Of a stretch of 64,000 nt of DNA, positions 8,504 to 17,562 are shown piece after piece. Every line of letters starts with the position of its first letter. Position 1 is the first letter of the stretch. The position numbers and the translations under genes were made by a program. The stretch is from Paenibacillus_AB sp036577625 (GTDB taxonomy: Bacteria; Bacillota; Bacilli; Paenibacillales; NBRC-103111). The notes beneath the pieces are model-generated. The model saw nothing but the letters and a program-made list of their open reading frames with translations, did no database searches and was not told where the DNA came from. The stretch is from NCBI RefSeq assembly GCF_036577625.1, contig NZ_JARBDC010000013.1, forward strand, positions 97,358-161,357, written 5' to 3'.

Positions 8504-9295
8504 TCAAGGATTGGCGAAGTAGCCGATTCGGCGCGACAATTGCGAAGCGAGGCTTTTGACCGTAATGCCCAATTCGTTCATCTTCTCCGCCGCGACGCCG
8601 TACCCGCTGACGCTGATCGCGGCGACGACGTCGCCGTCCTTGTTGCGAATCGGCGCGGCGAAGCAGCGGACGCCGAAGCTGCTCTCTTCGTTGTCGACGG
8701 CGAAGCCGACCTGGCGCACTTGCGCCAGCTCCTCGAGAAACGCCTCGAGCGACGCGATCGTATTGTCCGTCATTTTCTCGAACGTACAGTTCGCCATAAC
8801 GGTTCGCACTTCGTCTTCCGGCAGCCAGGCGGTGAGGCATTTGCCGAGCGCCGTGTTGTACACCGGTCGCCGCTGTCCGACGGCGCCGAACAAATATTTC
8901 AGGTGATCGGGCTCGATGTTGACGAGGTACAGCACCGAGTCTTTCTCCAAAATGGCCAGATGCGCCGTAAAGCCGATCCGGTCGACGAGCTCGATCAATA
9001 TTTTTTTGCCTTCGTCCACCAGGTTGGTCGAATTGGTGAAGACGGAGCCGAGCTCGAACGCCTTCGGGCCGACCATATATTTGTCGGTATTTTTCATCTG
9101 CTCGAGGTAGCCGTGGGAAAGCAGCGTCAGCATCAGCCGGTGCACGACGCTTTTGTTCAGCTTCAGCTTGCGGGCCACCTCGCTGACGCCGAGCGGCCGG
9201 CGCTCGTCGATAAAGCATTGCAAAATCATCAGCGTCCGGTCCACGGACTGAATCATGAAGTAAGGCGAATCTTTCGTTTTTTTCGTTTGTTCCAT
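8504..9295 (-). CDS. IclR family transcriptional regulator
   Basis: 263 residues. There is a winged helix at about 12-75 (SVDRTLMILQCFIDERRPLGVSEVARKLKLNKSVVHRLMLTLLSHGYLEQ) and the IclR effector domain at about 90-260 (LGKCLTAWLPEDEV, FAVDNEESSFGVRCFAAPI). The ATG at 9295 has GAGGAG upstream. It is the last gene of the minus-strand sugar locus and lies behind the binding-protein gene. It may control uptake or catabolism of the locus substrate, but the target is not shown by sequence. Confidence 0.85.
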   Translation of the reverse strand: MEQTKKTKDSPYFMIQSVDRTLMILQCFIDERRPLGVSEVARKLKLNKSVVHRLMLTLLSHGYLEQMKNTDKYMVGPKAFELGSVFTNSTNLVDEGKKILIELVDRIGFTAHLAILEKDSVLYLVNIEPDHLKYLFGAVGQRRPVYNTALGKCLTAWLPEDEVRTVMANCTFEKMTDNTIASLEAFLEELAQVRQVGFAVDNEESSFGVRCFAAPIRNKDGDVVAAISVSGYGVAAEKMNELGITVKSLASQLSRRIGYFANP

Positions 9296-9397
9296 CGGAA
9301 TCGAATCTCCTCGGCTTAACGGTCGTCTATCAAATCCGCGGTCTCTTATCGTGTTACGTTTTATTATACAAACAAAAGCCGCAAAAGAACAGTGCAA

Positions 9398-9415
9398 TCG
9401 AAAAGCGCTTTATCG
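9398..9415. promoter_or_regulatory. Possible CcpA (cre) site before the IclR gene
   Basis: The palindrome AAAGCGCTTT (9402-9411) lies in the 192-base gap between the binding-protein stop and the IclR start. It resembles the core of a catabolite-response element but matches the flanks only in part. Confidence 0.3.
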
Positions 9416-9487
9416 CGTAAAACGGACCGATCCGCGAGTCCGTTCAGACAGGCGGTCGATCCGCTTCGCTTCCGCTAAGGACAACGT

Positions 9488-10930
9488 TTACTTGTTGTAC
9501 TTCTTGATAATGTCGTTGAACTTTTTCGAGATGTTGTCGATCGTTTGCTTCGGAGTCGCTTCCTTGATGAACATGCGCTGCATTTCCGGGAACATGGCGG
9601 CGCGCATTTCCGGATAGCCTTTAATGCCCCAGCCCGGATCGACGACCGGCCAATCTTTCGCTTTTGTCGTCAGCTTGAACAAAAATTGCAGCTCCGGGTC
9701 GTCCTTCGTCCAGCCCGGCGCGTTGCCGAACGGGTTGAACGCCTTCGTCGCCTCCGAATAGATTTGGTTTTGCGTTTGCGACCAGTACAAAAACTTTTTC
9801 GCCCATTTTTCTTTCAAGGCGTCTTTGTTTTTGAATACGACGCCGAAGCCGAATTCCATTTTGAGCGCCGACCGGCCTTTCGTCGGAGACGGATAGTTGA
9901 CGTACATATACTCGTGCGGTCCTGTGACGGAGCCGTCCTTCAGCCCGTTTTTGACCAAATCCGCATGCGACGTTCCCGCCACGATCATGCCGTTTTTGCG
10001 CTGCTTCCAGTAATCGAGCGCGTTGACGGCGGAGATCGTCTCCGGATGCGGATGGACGAGCCCTTCGGCGGCGAGCGAATTGTAGAATGCCAGCGCTTGC
10101 TCGGCGGCCGGGCTGTCGCCCGCCGTATATTTGGAATAATCGTCGTTGAACAGTTTCGCCCCGAAAGCGACCATCGTATTGTTGTACAGCTGGTCGCCCT
10201 GTTCGTTCAGCGCGAACAAGGTCATGCCGTAGACGCCCTTGTCTTTGTTTGCAACCGCCTTCAGCGCGGCCTTGAATTCGTCCGGCGTCCACGTACGGTA
10301 CTCGTCCTTCGGCAGCAAATGTTCTGCGCCGGCTTCCTTCCACAGCGATTTGTTCAAAATAAGCGCCGAGACGGTAGCCGAGTACGGCATCGTGACGATA
10401 TTGCCGCCTACGGATACCATTTTCATGACGTCCGGATTTTTTTTGATCTGCTCCAAATCCGGGGCCGGGATGACGTCGTTCAGCGTTGCGAGCGCTCCCA
10501 TCTGCGCGTAGGCGAGCGTACGGACCGGCGTATCGAACAGCAGGTTCGGCGCCGTGCCGGAAGCGATCGCCGTCGTAATTTTTTCGTTGATGCCGTCGAA
10601 CGGAATGATTTCGACGTTAATCTTGATGTTCGGATACAGCTTGTTCCATTCGGGCACCAAATCTTCCTTGACCCATTCTCCCGGCTTTTGCCCCGCTTTG
10701 AGCGTGCCGGTTTGCGTCATCCACAGCGTCAGCTCCGCCTTCTCGTCCTTCTCGCTCACCGTCTGCCCTTGTCCGCTGGGTGCCGGCTCCTTGCCGTCCG
10801 TCGCCGAGCCGCTTCCCGAACCGGAGCCGCATCCGTACGCGAATACGGACATCGCGAGCGCGAGCGGCAGGACGAGCGAGCGCTTCCAATGAAACCCGTT
10901 CCGCATGCCGCTTTTCATCCTGATTGTCAT
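9488..10930 (-). CDS. Sugar ABC transporter substrate-binding lipoprotein (CUT1)
   Basis: 480 residues. A signal peptide with a lipobox (FAYGC, lipidated C34) is followed by a Ser/Gly linker and a family-1 solute-binding fold (TLWMTQTGTLKAGQKPGEWVKEDLVPEWNKLYPNIKINVEIIPFDGINEKITTAIASGTAPNLLF). It captures a sugar outside the cell for the two permeases encoded upstream. The start is ATG 10930 (GGAAGGGG, 7 bases upstream). No ATPase is present in the locus, so a shared MsmX-type ATPase elsewhere is presumed. A 19-base motif shared with the permease promoter lies 103-121 bases upstream of the start. Confidence 0.88.
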   Translation of the reverse strand: MTIRMKSGMRNGFHWKRSLVLPLALAMSVFAYGCGSGSGSGSATDGKEPAPSGQGQTVSEKDEKAELTLWMTQTGTLKAGQKPGEWVKEDLVPEWNKLYPNIKINVEIIPFDGINEKITTAIASGTAPNLLFDTPVRTLAYAQMGALATLNDVIPAPDLEQIKKNPDVMKMVSVGGNIVTMPYSATVSALILNKSLWKEAGAEHLLPKDEYRTWTPDEFKAALKAVANKDKGVYGMTLFALNEQGDQLYNNTMVAFGAKLFNDDYSKYTAGDSPAAEQALAFYNSLAAEGLVHPHPETISAVNALDYWKQRKNGMIVAGTSHADLVKNGLKDGSVTGPHEYMYVNYPSPTKGRSALKMEFGFGVVFKNKDALKEKWAKKFLYWSQTQNQIYSEATKAFNPFGNAPGWTKDDPELQFLFKLTTKAKDWPVVDPGWGIKGYPEMRAAMFPEMQRMFIKEATPKQTIDNISKKFNDIIKKYNK

Positions 10931-11032
10931 CCGCAAACCCCTTCCTGTGTATTCGTCGTTTCCCTATTGCGCCGTTTCGCTGCAAGGTGCTTCGGGAACT
11001 GATGCCAAAGTACCACGACATGGCTGCGGCCA

Positions 11033-11051
11033 GGTAGGTGAAATTCGTAAG
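11033..11051 (-). promoter_or_regulatory. Shared motif upstream of the binding-protein gene
   Basis: GGTAGGTGAAATTCGTAAG (plus-strand reading) matches 17 of 19 bases at 14126-14144, upstream of the permease genes. Both copies have the same orientation to the gene they precede and are followed by a TACNTT box 22-24 bases further on. A shared activator site is likely; the AraC-type regulator encoded between the copies' operons is the first candidate. Confidence 0.5.
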
Positions 11052-11125
11052 GTTTCGGTTGAATCGGTCGGAACGGTCCCCGATCCGACGAAATGAACCG
11101 AAAGCCGTGCATATCGACCGGCGGT

Positions 11126-12280
11126 TCAGTCGACCGGCTCGCCTCGCAGCAGCACGCGTTCGACCTCGATCGACTCGTTCACGACGACGAGGTTGGCCAG
11201 CTTGCCTTTTTCGAGGCTTCCCATTTCGCGGTCCAGGTTCAGCGCTTTGGCCGGGTTCAGCGAAGCCATCGCGAAGGCGTCGACGATGCCGACGCCGGCG
11301 TGCCGCATCATGTTGCGGACGGCCCGATCCATCGTCAGCTTGCTGCCGGACAAGCCGACTCCTTCGATAAACCGCACGTCTTCGTACGGGTCGCCGGGAA
11401 CGGCGGGCAGCCCGGCTTCGTCGATCGCGTCGGTTATAATAATGACTTTGTCCGTCCCTTTCGTCTTGTGGATCAGCCTGCACATCAGCGGCCGAACGTG
11501 GATGCCGAGCGCGTCCGGAATCACTTCCGCGTAAATGTCGTCGTGGACGAGCACCGCTTCGTCGACGCCGACCTCCCTCGTTCCGCCGTATCGCGAAGGC
11601 GACGGCGTCGTTCCCGAGGCGTTCGTGCAGTGGCAGCCGATCCGCAGACCCTGTCGGACGAACGAAAAAATCGTCTCCGCGTCGGCTTCGGAATGGCCGA
11701 CGGACAAGGCGATGCCGTACTTGGAGACGGCTTCGGCGAATTCGGCTTGTCCCGGCAGCTCCGGGGCGAACGTCCATACTTTGATAAAATCGCCGGCGAG
11801 CGCGAGCAGCTCCCCGTATTCGTCGGGGTCGACCGGCCGGATGGGCGATGTGACCGCGCCGTATTTTCCGTTGATGAAGGGACCTTCCATATGGATGCCG
11901 AGCATCGCCGGGCCGTACGGTCCGTCTCGCGCCTCCAAAACGGTCCGCACCCCGGCCAGCATCTCCTCGCGGCTCTGATTGTAGACGAGCGTCGGCAAAA
12001 TGCCCGTCGTTCCGTGCCGGAGATGGGCGAGCGCGAACGCGTTCGGCTCTTCCCACGACCAGTGGCCGCCGCCGCCGTGGCAATGGATGTCGATAAAGCC
12101 CGGACCGACGTATCGGCCCCCGGCGTCGATGATCGCCGCGCCTTCGGGAATCGCCACCGTCCGCTTCGGCCCGCAGTCGGCGATTCGTTCGCCCTCGATC
12201 ACGACGATGCCGTCGTCCACGATCGCGCGCGGGGTAATCAGCTTCGCGTTTACTATCGCTTGAAACCGGCTTTCGCTCAT
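11126..12280 (-). CDS. nagA: N-acetylglucosamine-6-phosphate deacetylase-like amidohydrolase
   Basis: 384 residues of the NagA branch of amidohydrolases. Metal and active-site motifs are visible: DIHCHGGGG (about residues 64-72), HMEGPFINGKYGA (about 138-150), SVGHSEA (about 197), HCTNASG and IITDAIDEAG. NagA removes acetate from GlcNAc-6-phosphate in the cytoplasm. Here it sits between the sugar permeases and the binding protein, with no nagB nearby, so a related N-acetylated sugar phosphate is also possible. The start has a strong AGGAGG 8 bases upstream. Confidence 0.82.
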   Translation of the reverse strand: MSESRFQAIVNAKLITPRAIVDDGIVVIEGERIADCGPKRTVAIPEGAAIIDAGGRYVGPGFIDIHCHGGGGHWSWEEPNAFALAHLRHGTTGILPTLVYNQSREEMLAGVRTVLEARDGPYGPAMLGIHMEGPFINGKYGAVTSPIRPVDPDEYGELLALAGDFIKVWTFAPELPGQAEFAEAVSKYGIALSVGHSEADAETIFSFVRQGLRIGCHCTNASGTTPSPSRYGGTREVGVDEAVLVHDDIYAEVIPDALGIHVRPLMCRLIHKTKGTDKVIIITDAIDEAGLPAVPGDPYEDVRFIEGVGLSGSKLTMDRAVRNMMRHAGVGIVDAFAMASLNPAKALNLDREMGSLEKGKLANLVVVNESIEVERVLLRGEPVD

Positions 12281-12326
12281 CCGGCGTACCTCCTCGATTC
12301 GTAATTCAGTGAAACGATACGGAGAC

Positions 12327-13154
12327 TTAACCTTTCAACGCCCCGAACGTAATGCCTTGCGTGAAAAAGCGCTGAAACAGCAAAAAGACGAGAAGCACGG
12401 GCAACGTGGCGCACAGCGCGCCGGCCATCGCCACGCCGTAATTGATGTCGACCTCCTGCACCTGCCGGGCGATTTTCACCCCGACGGGCAGCGTATACGT
12501 CAACTTGTCCTTCAGCATGACGACCTGCCAGACGTAATCGTTCCACGAATTGACGAACGTGAATATGCCGAGAACGGCGATGCCCGGCTTGGCCAGCGGC
12601 AGCATGATCCGGAAAAACGTCTGCCATTCGCCGCAGCCGTCGATTTTGGCAGCTTCGATGAGCGCCCCCGGCAGCGTCGACATGAACTGCCTCAGCAAAA
12701 ACACCCCGAACGGCCAGCCGACGAGCGGCAGCAGCACGCCCCACAGCGTATTGTTCAAGCCCAGCTTGTTCATCATCTGGAACAGCGGAATAAGCAGCAC
12801 CGTATGCGGAATCGACATCGACGCGATCATCAGCGCGAACAGCGGCCGCGACCCTTTGAACGGCACTTTGGCGAACGCGTAAGCCGCCAGCGAGCTGACC
12901 GCGATGACGAGCACGGTCGCCGTGACCGAAATGAACATGCTGTTGTACAGCCAGCGGAACAGCGGAAAATCGAAGGCGAGAATGCGGAAGTTTTCCAGCG
13001 TCGGCTGCCGCGGAAACCATTCCGGCGGAATTTGCAGCGCGACCTTGAGCTGCTTGAACGATCCGGTCAGCATCCAGTAAATCGGCCACAGAAAAAAGAG
13101 CGTCCCCGCCCATAACGCGACGTTTCCGACGATCGTCGGTATTTTTTTCAGCAT
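12327..13154 (-). CDS. Carbohydrate ABC transporter permease, MalG type
   Basis: 275 residues with six transmembrane segments. The cytoplasmic EAA loop that docks the ATPase is EAAKIDGCGEWQTFFRIMLPLAKPG (about residues 165-190), and the protein ends with the FxxGITFGALKG tail common to this family. It starts 13 bases after the first nucleotide of the stop of the partner permease (site GGGGG) and is probably co-transcribed with it and with the NagA-like gene downstream. Confidence 0.9.
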   Translation of the reverse strand: MLKKIPTIVGNVALWAGTLFFLWPIYWMLTGSFKQLKVALQIPPEWFPRQPTLENFRILAFDFPLFRWLYNSMFISVTATVLVIAVSSLAAYAFAKVPFKGSRPLFALMIASMSIPHTVLLIPLFQMMNKLGLNNTLWGVLLPLVGWPFGVFLLRQFMSTLPGALIEAAKIDGCGEWQTFFRIMLPLAKPGIAVLGIFTFVNSWNDYVWQVVMLKDKLTYTLPVGVKIARQVQEVDINYGVAMAGALCATLPVLLVFLLFQRFFTQGITFGALKG

Positions 13155-13167
13155 GCGCCCGTCCCCC

Positions 13168-14049
13168 TCAATATTCCACGTCGGATTTCAGCAGCTTGAA
13201 CTGAAGGAACGCGATCGTGCAAATGAGCAGGCACAGCAGCATCCCCATGGCGTTCGCGATGCCGAAATTCATGTTGATGAACGCTTCCCGGTAAATGAGC
13301 ATCAAAATCGTCGTCGTTTTGTACGCCGGTCCTCCCCCGGTCATGAGCAAAATGATCGCGAACACCTGAAACGCGCCGATCGTCGAAGTAACGACGACGT
13401 ACAATATCGACGGCTTCAGCATCGGAAGCGTGATGCTCCAAAACTGCCGGACGGGCGCGGCTCCGTCCAAAGACGCCGATTCGTACAAATCGCGGGGAAT
13501 GCCGCCGAGCGCCGCGGAGAAGACGACGAGCGAAGCGCCGAGCGAGATCGTGACCAGGATGAGCGACAGCGACGAATAGGCGAGACCGGTGCCGAGAAAA
13601 TTGACGGGCTGCAGCCCGAGCGTTTTCAGCAAATAGTTGCCGAGCCCGAACTGGTTGTTGTACATGTACTCCCATACCATCGCCAGACTGACGATCGACG
13701 TGACGCCCGGAATGTAAAAGGCGGCCTTGAAAAACGACTGCATGCTGCGCGGATACCGGTGTATGACGGCCGCAAGCAGCAGCGCGATTACCGTAATCGA
13801 CGGCACGAGATACAGGACGAAGACGAGGGTGTTCCATACCGCCTTCCAAAACAGCGAATCGCCCAGCAGCTGCTTGTAATTGTCCAGTCCCGCGAACGTA
13901 TAGCCGGCGTAATCGAACGCGTACAGGCTGCTCCAGACCGACGACAAAATCGGATATACGACAAATGCGACGAAAAATAGCAGCATCGGCAAAACGAACA
14001 GCCAGCCGCTCAGTTCGCGCCGAAGCTTCAAGCTCCATTGTTTTTCCAT
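13168..14049 (-). CDS. Carbohydrate ABC transporter permease, MalF type
   Basis: 293 residues, six transmembrane segments, with the EAA-type loop YESASLDGAAPVRQFWSITLPMLKPS near residue 190. It forms the importer channel with the MalG-type permease. The ATG at 14049 has GGGAGGG upstream; the ORF start seven codons earlier has no such site. It is the first gene after the shared promoter motif at 14126-14144, so the transport operon likely begins here. Confidence 0.9.
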   Translation of the reverse strand: MEKQWSLKLRRELSGWLFVLPMLLFFVAFVVYPILSSVWSSLYAFDYAGYTFAGLDNYKQLLGDSLFWKAVWNTLVFVLYLVPSITVIALLLAAVIHRYPRSMQSFFKAAFYIPGVTSIVSLAMVWEYMYNNQFGLGNYLLKTLGLQPVNFLGTGLAYSSLSLILVTISLGASLVVFSAALGGIPRDLYESASLDGAAPVRQFWSITLPMLKPSILYVVVTSTIGAFQVFAIILLMTGGGPAYKTTTILMLIYREAFINMNFGIANAMGMLLCLLICTIAFLQFKLLKSDVEY

Positions 14050-14125
14050 GTTCGCCCTCCCGTTTGGCAATCGCTTGCGACGAACGTCCGTCGCCTTATC
14101 AACGTAGCATGCCGGCCGGAAGGGC

Positions 14126-14144
14126 GGTAGGTGAAAATCGTCAG
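14126..14144 (-). promoter_or_regulatory. Shared motif upstream of the permease operon
   Basis: GGTAGGTGAAAATCGTCAG (plus-strand reading) is the partner of the copy at 11033-11051. It lies 77-95 bases before the MalF-type start. See that entry for the comparison. Confidence 0.5.
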
Positions 14145-14212
14145 AAATGAGTGGGATTCCTCATATCGGGCGGCCGGGAGGGCGGATTGGACCGTCGCCG
14201 CAAACGGCGCCG

Positions 14213-16522
14213 TCAATCGGCCGTTTCGCCGGCGCCGAAAGGCAGTCGTTCGGACGTGAACGGCGAGCGGACCGTCCGGTCGTCGCCGCGGCCGCCGCTT
14301 TTGCGGAATTGCGAGGGCGTCAGTCCGGTATTGTCCTTGAACCAGACGCCGAAGTAGTGGGGATCGCCGAAGCCGGTTTTTTCGGCCACCTCTTTGATTT
14401 TGAGCGGCGTTTCGATCAGCAGCCGCTGCGCGTGCTCCATGCGTAAACCGCTTACATATTCGGCGAAGCCGATTCCGACTTCTTTTTTGAACAGCTGGCT
14501 GAAATAGTTCGTATTCAAGCCGAGCTGCCGCGCCGCGTAATCGACGCCGAGATTCGGGTTGTCGTACTGCTCCCGGATCGTTTGCACCGCCTTGGCGATA
14601 TGGGGGCTCAGCACGACCCGATTGCGGACGAGCGGCGCGAGCCGCTTGCGCAGCAGGGCGATCCAATCGCGCCCGTTTTTCTCGAACGGCTCGAGCGACA
14701 GCCTGCTGTTCAATTTTCCGAGCCAATCCGCGTCCAAGCCGTCCTCGCCGAATCGGATGAGCTGCTTGTTCAGATGATTGTACAGCGATGCGAGGAACGT
14801 ATGCATGACATGCGGGGCGATCGGCTTCGTTCGCGTTTCGGCGATCAGTTCCTCCATCACGTTCGCGCACATGTCGAAATCGGCTTCGTCCATATAGTAC
14901 ATCATCCGCTTCTCGTACGATTCCGGATATTGCCGCTCCCACGAACCGCCGGTGAAACAGACGAGCGGCTCGTCGTCCATCCGTTCGCCGACCCGGTATT
15001 TGAGCAGCGTCTTCGCTTCCTCGAACGAATTTTTGACGAAATGGATGTCGTCGTAGCTGTTCCCGACGAAGGCGTACGAGGCGACGCCCCGCTCGTCGCG
15101 CAGCCCGTCCGTCAGCGTCTCCAGCAGAGCGAGCGCCTCCTCCTGGGGACGGTTGAAAATCAGGCAAAACTGGTTCGCCGCCAGCGTATCCGTTATGACG
15201 CCTCCCGCAAGCTCCAGCTCGCGAACGGCCGTTTCGGCCGCCCTCAGCCCGCTTTCATCCGTCTCGTCCCGCACGTAAAGCAGGACGACCTGGAACGCCG
15301 GTCCGTCGAAACGAATGCCGAGCTTGCGCTCGTACTCGCGCTGCTCCTCCTCGCCGACGCCGCCCTCGAGCAGCAGGCGGATCCATTTTTCGCGAATGAG
15401 CGGAATCCCTTCCTGCAGCTTGTCGAGCATCAAATTGAACGCATGTCCGAGGGTGCCGAGCTCATCCTGGTGCCGCACGTGGAACCGGCCGGTCAGCTTG
15501 CCGCGCTCGACTTCCCGGACGAGCTTCACCATCCGGCGCAGCGGCGTCGTAATCGTCCGCAGCAGGAAGCCGGAGACGACCGTCATGAGCAAAATGGATA
15601 CGAACAGGAAAAACAGCCACAGCGAATTGACCTCGTTCAGCTCTTTGAGCACGATGCGCCGCGGCACCGAATGCACGAACGTCCAGCCGGTCAGCTCCTG
15701 CTTGACGTAGGCGACCATATAGGGCTCGCCGTTCCGCTGGACGAGCGTGTGGCCTTTGCTGCCGGTCAAGGCGGATACGTCGACGGGGGAACCGGCCCCG
15801 ATCCCGACCCCGGACGTGTAGGCGATTCCCGCCGAATCGACGATGCTGTTCGTCCCTTCTCCGAGGCCGACGGTCGACAGAAAGCCGTCGAACACGCCCG
15901 GCGAAATCGAGACGACGAGATGGCCGAGCAGCGACAAGTCGGTCTTGTCGTACATGGCGCTGAACATCATGATCGACGCTTTCCGCTCGCTCCACTTGAC
16001 GAACGACCAATAGGTAGAGCCGTCCGATATGCCGAGCCGGTCGTACCAGCCCTGCTTCGCGAACTCCTCGCCCGTCAGGAAGGACGGCATGTTCGCGTCC
16101 AGAACGCTGATGTTGAACACGTTTTGATGCCGGTCGATCAAATAGATCGCGTCGATGCCGTACACATTGTCCCACATCCGGTGAAGCTGGTCGTACACCT
16201 CGTTGTACGCGCGAATGCGCTCCTCGCCGGTCAGCCGGGATATGTCGCCGGCGAATCGTTTCTGGATGTCCGGGCTGTACAGCAGTCCTTGCGCCGACTT
16301 TTGAATGTTTTGGAAATAATGGTCGATGCTGCTCGTATAATAGCCGATCTGCTGCACCATGACGTTTCCTTCCCGCCCCGCGATGAGCATCTTGATCTGG
16401 GTCGACGACAGGACGGCGAACGTGCTCAACGTCAGCAGCGAGACGATGGCGACGGAAATCCACATTTTTTTCGCGAGCGTCAAATCGTGAAAACGGCGAA
16501 TCGGGTTGCGAGACGCGTTCAT
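14213..16522 (-). CDS. Membrane sensor fused to AraC-type DNA-binding domain
   Basis: 769 residues. Order: TM helix at about 20-40, extracellular sensor at about 45-295, second TM helix at about 300-322, HAMP domain at about 323-375 (TTPLRRMVKLVREVERGKLTGRFHVRHQDELGTLGHAFNLML), an intracellular middle part, and two AraC helix-turn-helices at about 645-745 (VDYAARQLGLNTNYFSQLFKKEVG; IKEVAEKTGFGDPHYFGVWFKDNTG). There is no histidine-kinase domain, so the sensor and DNA-binding parts are in one polypeptide. It is frequent in Paenibacillus beside CUT1 importers and probably activates the transport genes just downstream. Confidence 0.88.
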   Translation of the reverse strand: MNASRNPIRRFHDLTLAKKMWISVAIVSLLTLSTFAVLSSTQIKMLIAGREGNVMVQQIGYYTSSIDHYFQNIQKSAQGLLYSPDIQKRFAGDISRLTGEERIRAYNEVYDQLHRMWDNVYGIDAIYLIDRHQNVFNISVLDANMPSFLTGEEFAKQGWYDRLGISDGSTYWSFVKWSERKASIMMFSAMYDKTDLSLLGHLVVSISPGVFDGFLSTVGLGEGTNSIVDSAGIAYTSGVGIGAGSPVDVSALTGSKGHTLVQRNGEPYMVAYVKQELTGWTFVHSVPRRIVLKELNEVNSLWLFFLFVSILLMTVVSGFLLRTITTPLRRMVKLVREVERGKLTGRFHVRHQDELGTLGHAFNLMLDKLQEGIPLIREKWIRLLLEGGVGEEEQREYERKLGIRFDGPAFQVVLLYVRDETDESGLRAAETAVRELELAGGVITDTLAANQFCLIFNRPQEEALALLETLTDGLRDERGVASYAFVGNSYDDIHFVKNSFEEAKTLLKYRVGERMDDEPLVCFTGGSWERQYPESYEKRMMYYMDEADFDMCANVMEELIAETRTKPIAPHVMHTFLASLYNHLNKQLIRFGEDGLDADWLGKLNSRLSLEPFEKNGRDWIALLRKRLAPLVRNRVVLSPHIAKAVQTIREQYDNPNLGVDYAARQLGLNTNYFSQLFKKEVGIGFAEYVSGLRMEHAQRLLIETPLKIKEVAEKTGFGDPHYFGVWFKDNTGLTPSQFRKSGGRGDDRTVRSPFTSERLPFGAGETAD

Positions 16523-16601
16523 CGGGCATTCCCCCTCTCGGTTCGTTCGCTGAGCCTACTGCTTGGAGGAAGCGCCCGGATTCGCCGGAATCGGCCCTTC
16601 C

Positions 16602-17549
16602 TTATTTCCACCTGCTCGGGGTCACGATCGTCTCCGGCACGTCGCGGAACGCGGTCCGCAGCTCCTCCCGCATCGTCTCCGGAATCGGCGGTCCTTCCGC
16701 GAGCGCGATGTTGTCCCGCACCTGCTCCTTCGTCTCCGCGCCGATGACGAGGCTGTCGACGCCTTCCAGGTCGCGGACGAACGAGACGGCGAGCTGGGCG
16801 AGCGGAACCGCGTACGAATCCGCGATGCGGCGCAGCCTGTTCAGAAGCCCGGCCGCCGACGCCAGCTTGGGCGGAAGCTCCTCGTCGCTCATGTACAGCA
16901 ATCCTTGCAAAAAGACGCTGCGGACGAACACGGTCGTTCCCCGTCTCGCCAGCATGTCGAGACAGCCGTTGTTCAGCGGCCGGTGGTCGAGCACGTTCAG
17001 CGGAATTTGCACCGCCTCGTACGTGTCGTCCTGCAAATACGGCCACAATATCCGGTATTCGTCCGGAACGTTATGCGAAACCGAGATGCCCGCTCGCCCG
17101 ATCAGCCCTTCCTTCAGCAGCGATCGAAACGCGTCGGTGACGTGCGGACCGAACGCCTCCATCACGTCCGTATTGTGCAGCATCAAAATCGGAATTTTCG
17201 TCATCCGCAGCCGCTCCAGCGACCCTTCGACGCATTCCCGCATTTGCCGCTCGATCCGTTCGCGGCTTGCGCCCGGCTCCGGCTTCAGATGTACTTTCGT
17301 CGTAATGATCGGGCTTGCGGGACCGGCGCCCTGAAAAAAACGCCCCAATATCGATTCGGATTGCCCGTATGCGGCCGCCGTGTCGAACGACGCGATCCCG
17401 CCTTCCACGGCGAGCCGCAGCAGCTCGAAGCTGCTCTCCTCCGACGGCATGCCGGACCGGTTATGGATGCCGTACGGCATGCCGAGCTGGACCGTGCCGA
17501 GCGTCAGTTTGGACGGAACGGCGGTGCCGTCTTGATGATGCGTTTGCAT
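16602..17549 (-). CDS. Aldo/keto reductase
   Basis: 315 residues of a TIM-barrel AKR. The tetrad is visible in part: D in FDTAAAYGQSE, K in IITTKVHL and H in ILMLHNTD. The NADP site is near the C-terminus (LVIGAETKEQVRDNIALA). ATG 17549 is preferred over 17555 because AAAGGAGA then has normal spacing. It lies 13 bases after the preceding SDR stop and is likely part of the catabolic operon that begins at the Gfo/Idh gene. It presumably reduces or oxidises an aldose-derived intermediate. Confidence 0.85.
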   Translation of the reverse strand: MQTHHQDGTAVPSKLTLGTVQLGMPYGIHNRSGMPSEESSFELLRLAVEGGIASFDTAAAYGQSESILGRFFQGAGPASPIITTKVHLKPEPGASRERIERQMRECVEGSLERLRMTKIPILMLHNTDVMEAFGPHVTDAFRSLLKEGLIGRAGISVSHNVPDEYRILWPYLQDDTYEAVQIPLNVLDHRPLNNGCLDMLARRGTTVFVRSVFLQGLLYMSDEELPPKLASAAGLLNRLRRIADSYAVPLAQLAVSFVRDLEGVDSLVIGAETKEQVRDNIALAEGPPIPETMREELRTAFRDVPETIVTPSRWK

Positions 17550-17562
17550 ATGCATTCTCCTT

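Noticed and set aside
10981..11041. T-box-like string (GTGGTACTT) before the binding-protein gene
   Set aside because: It lacks the conserved T-box core and specifier stem; the nearby shared promoter motif explains the region better.
14582..16747. 721-codon plus-strand frame opposite the AraC sensor-regulator
   Set aside because: No ribosome site or domain; the opposite strand encodes a complete HAMP-AraC protein.
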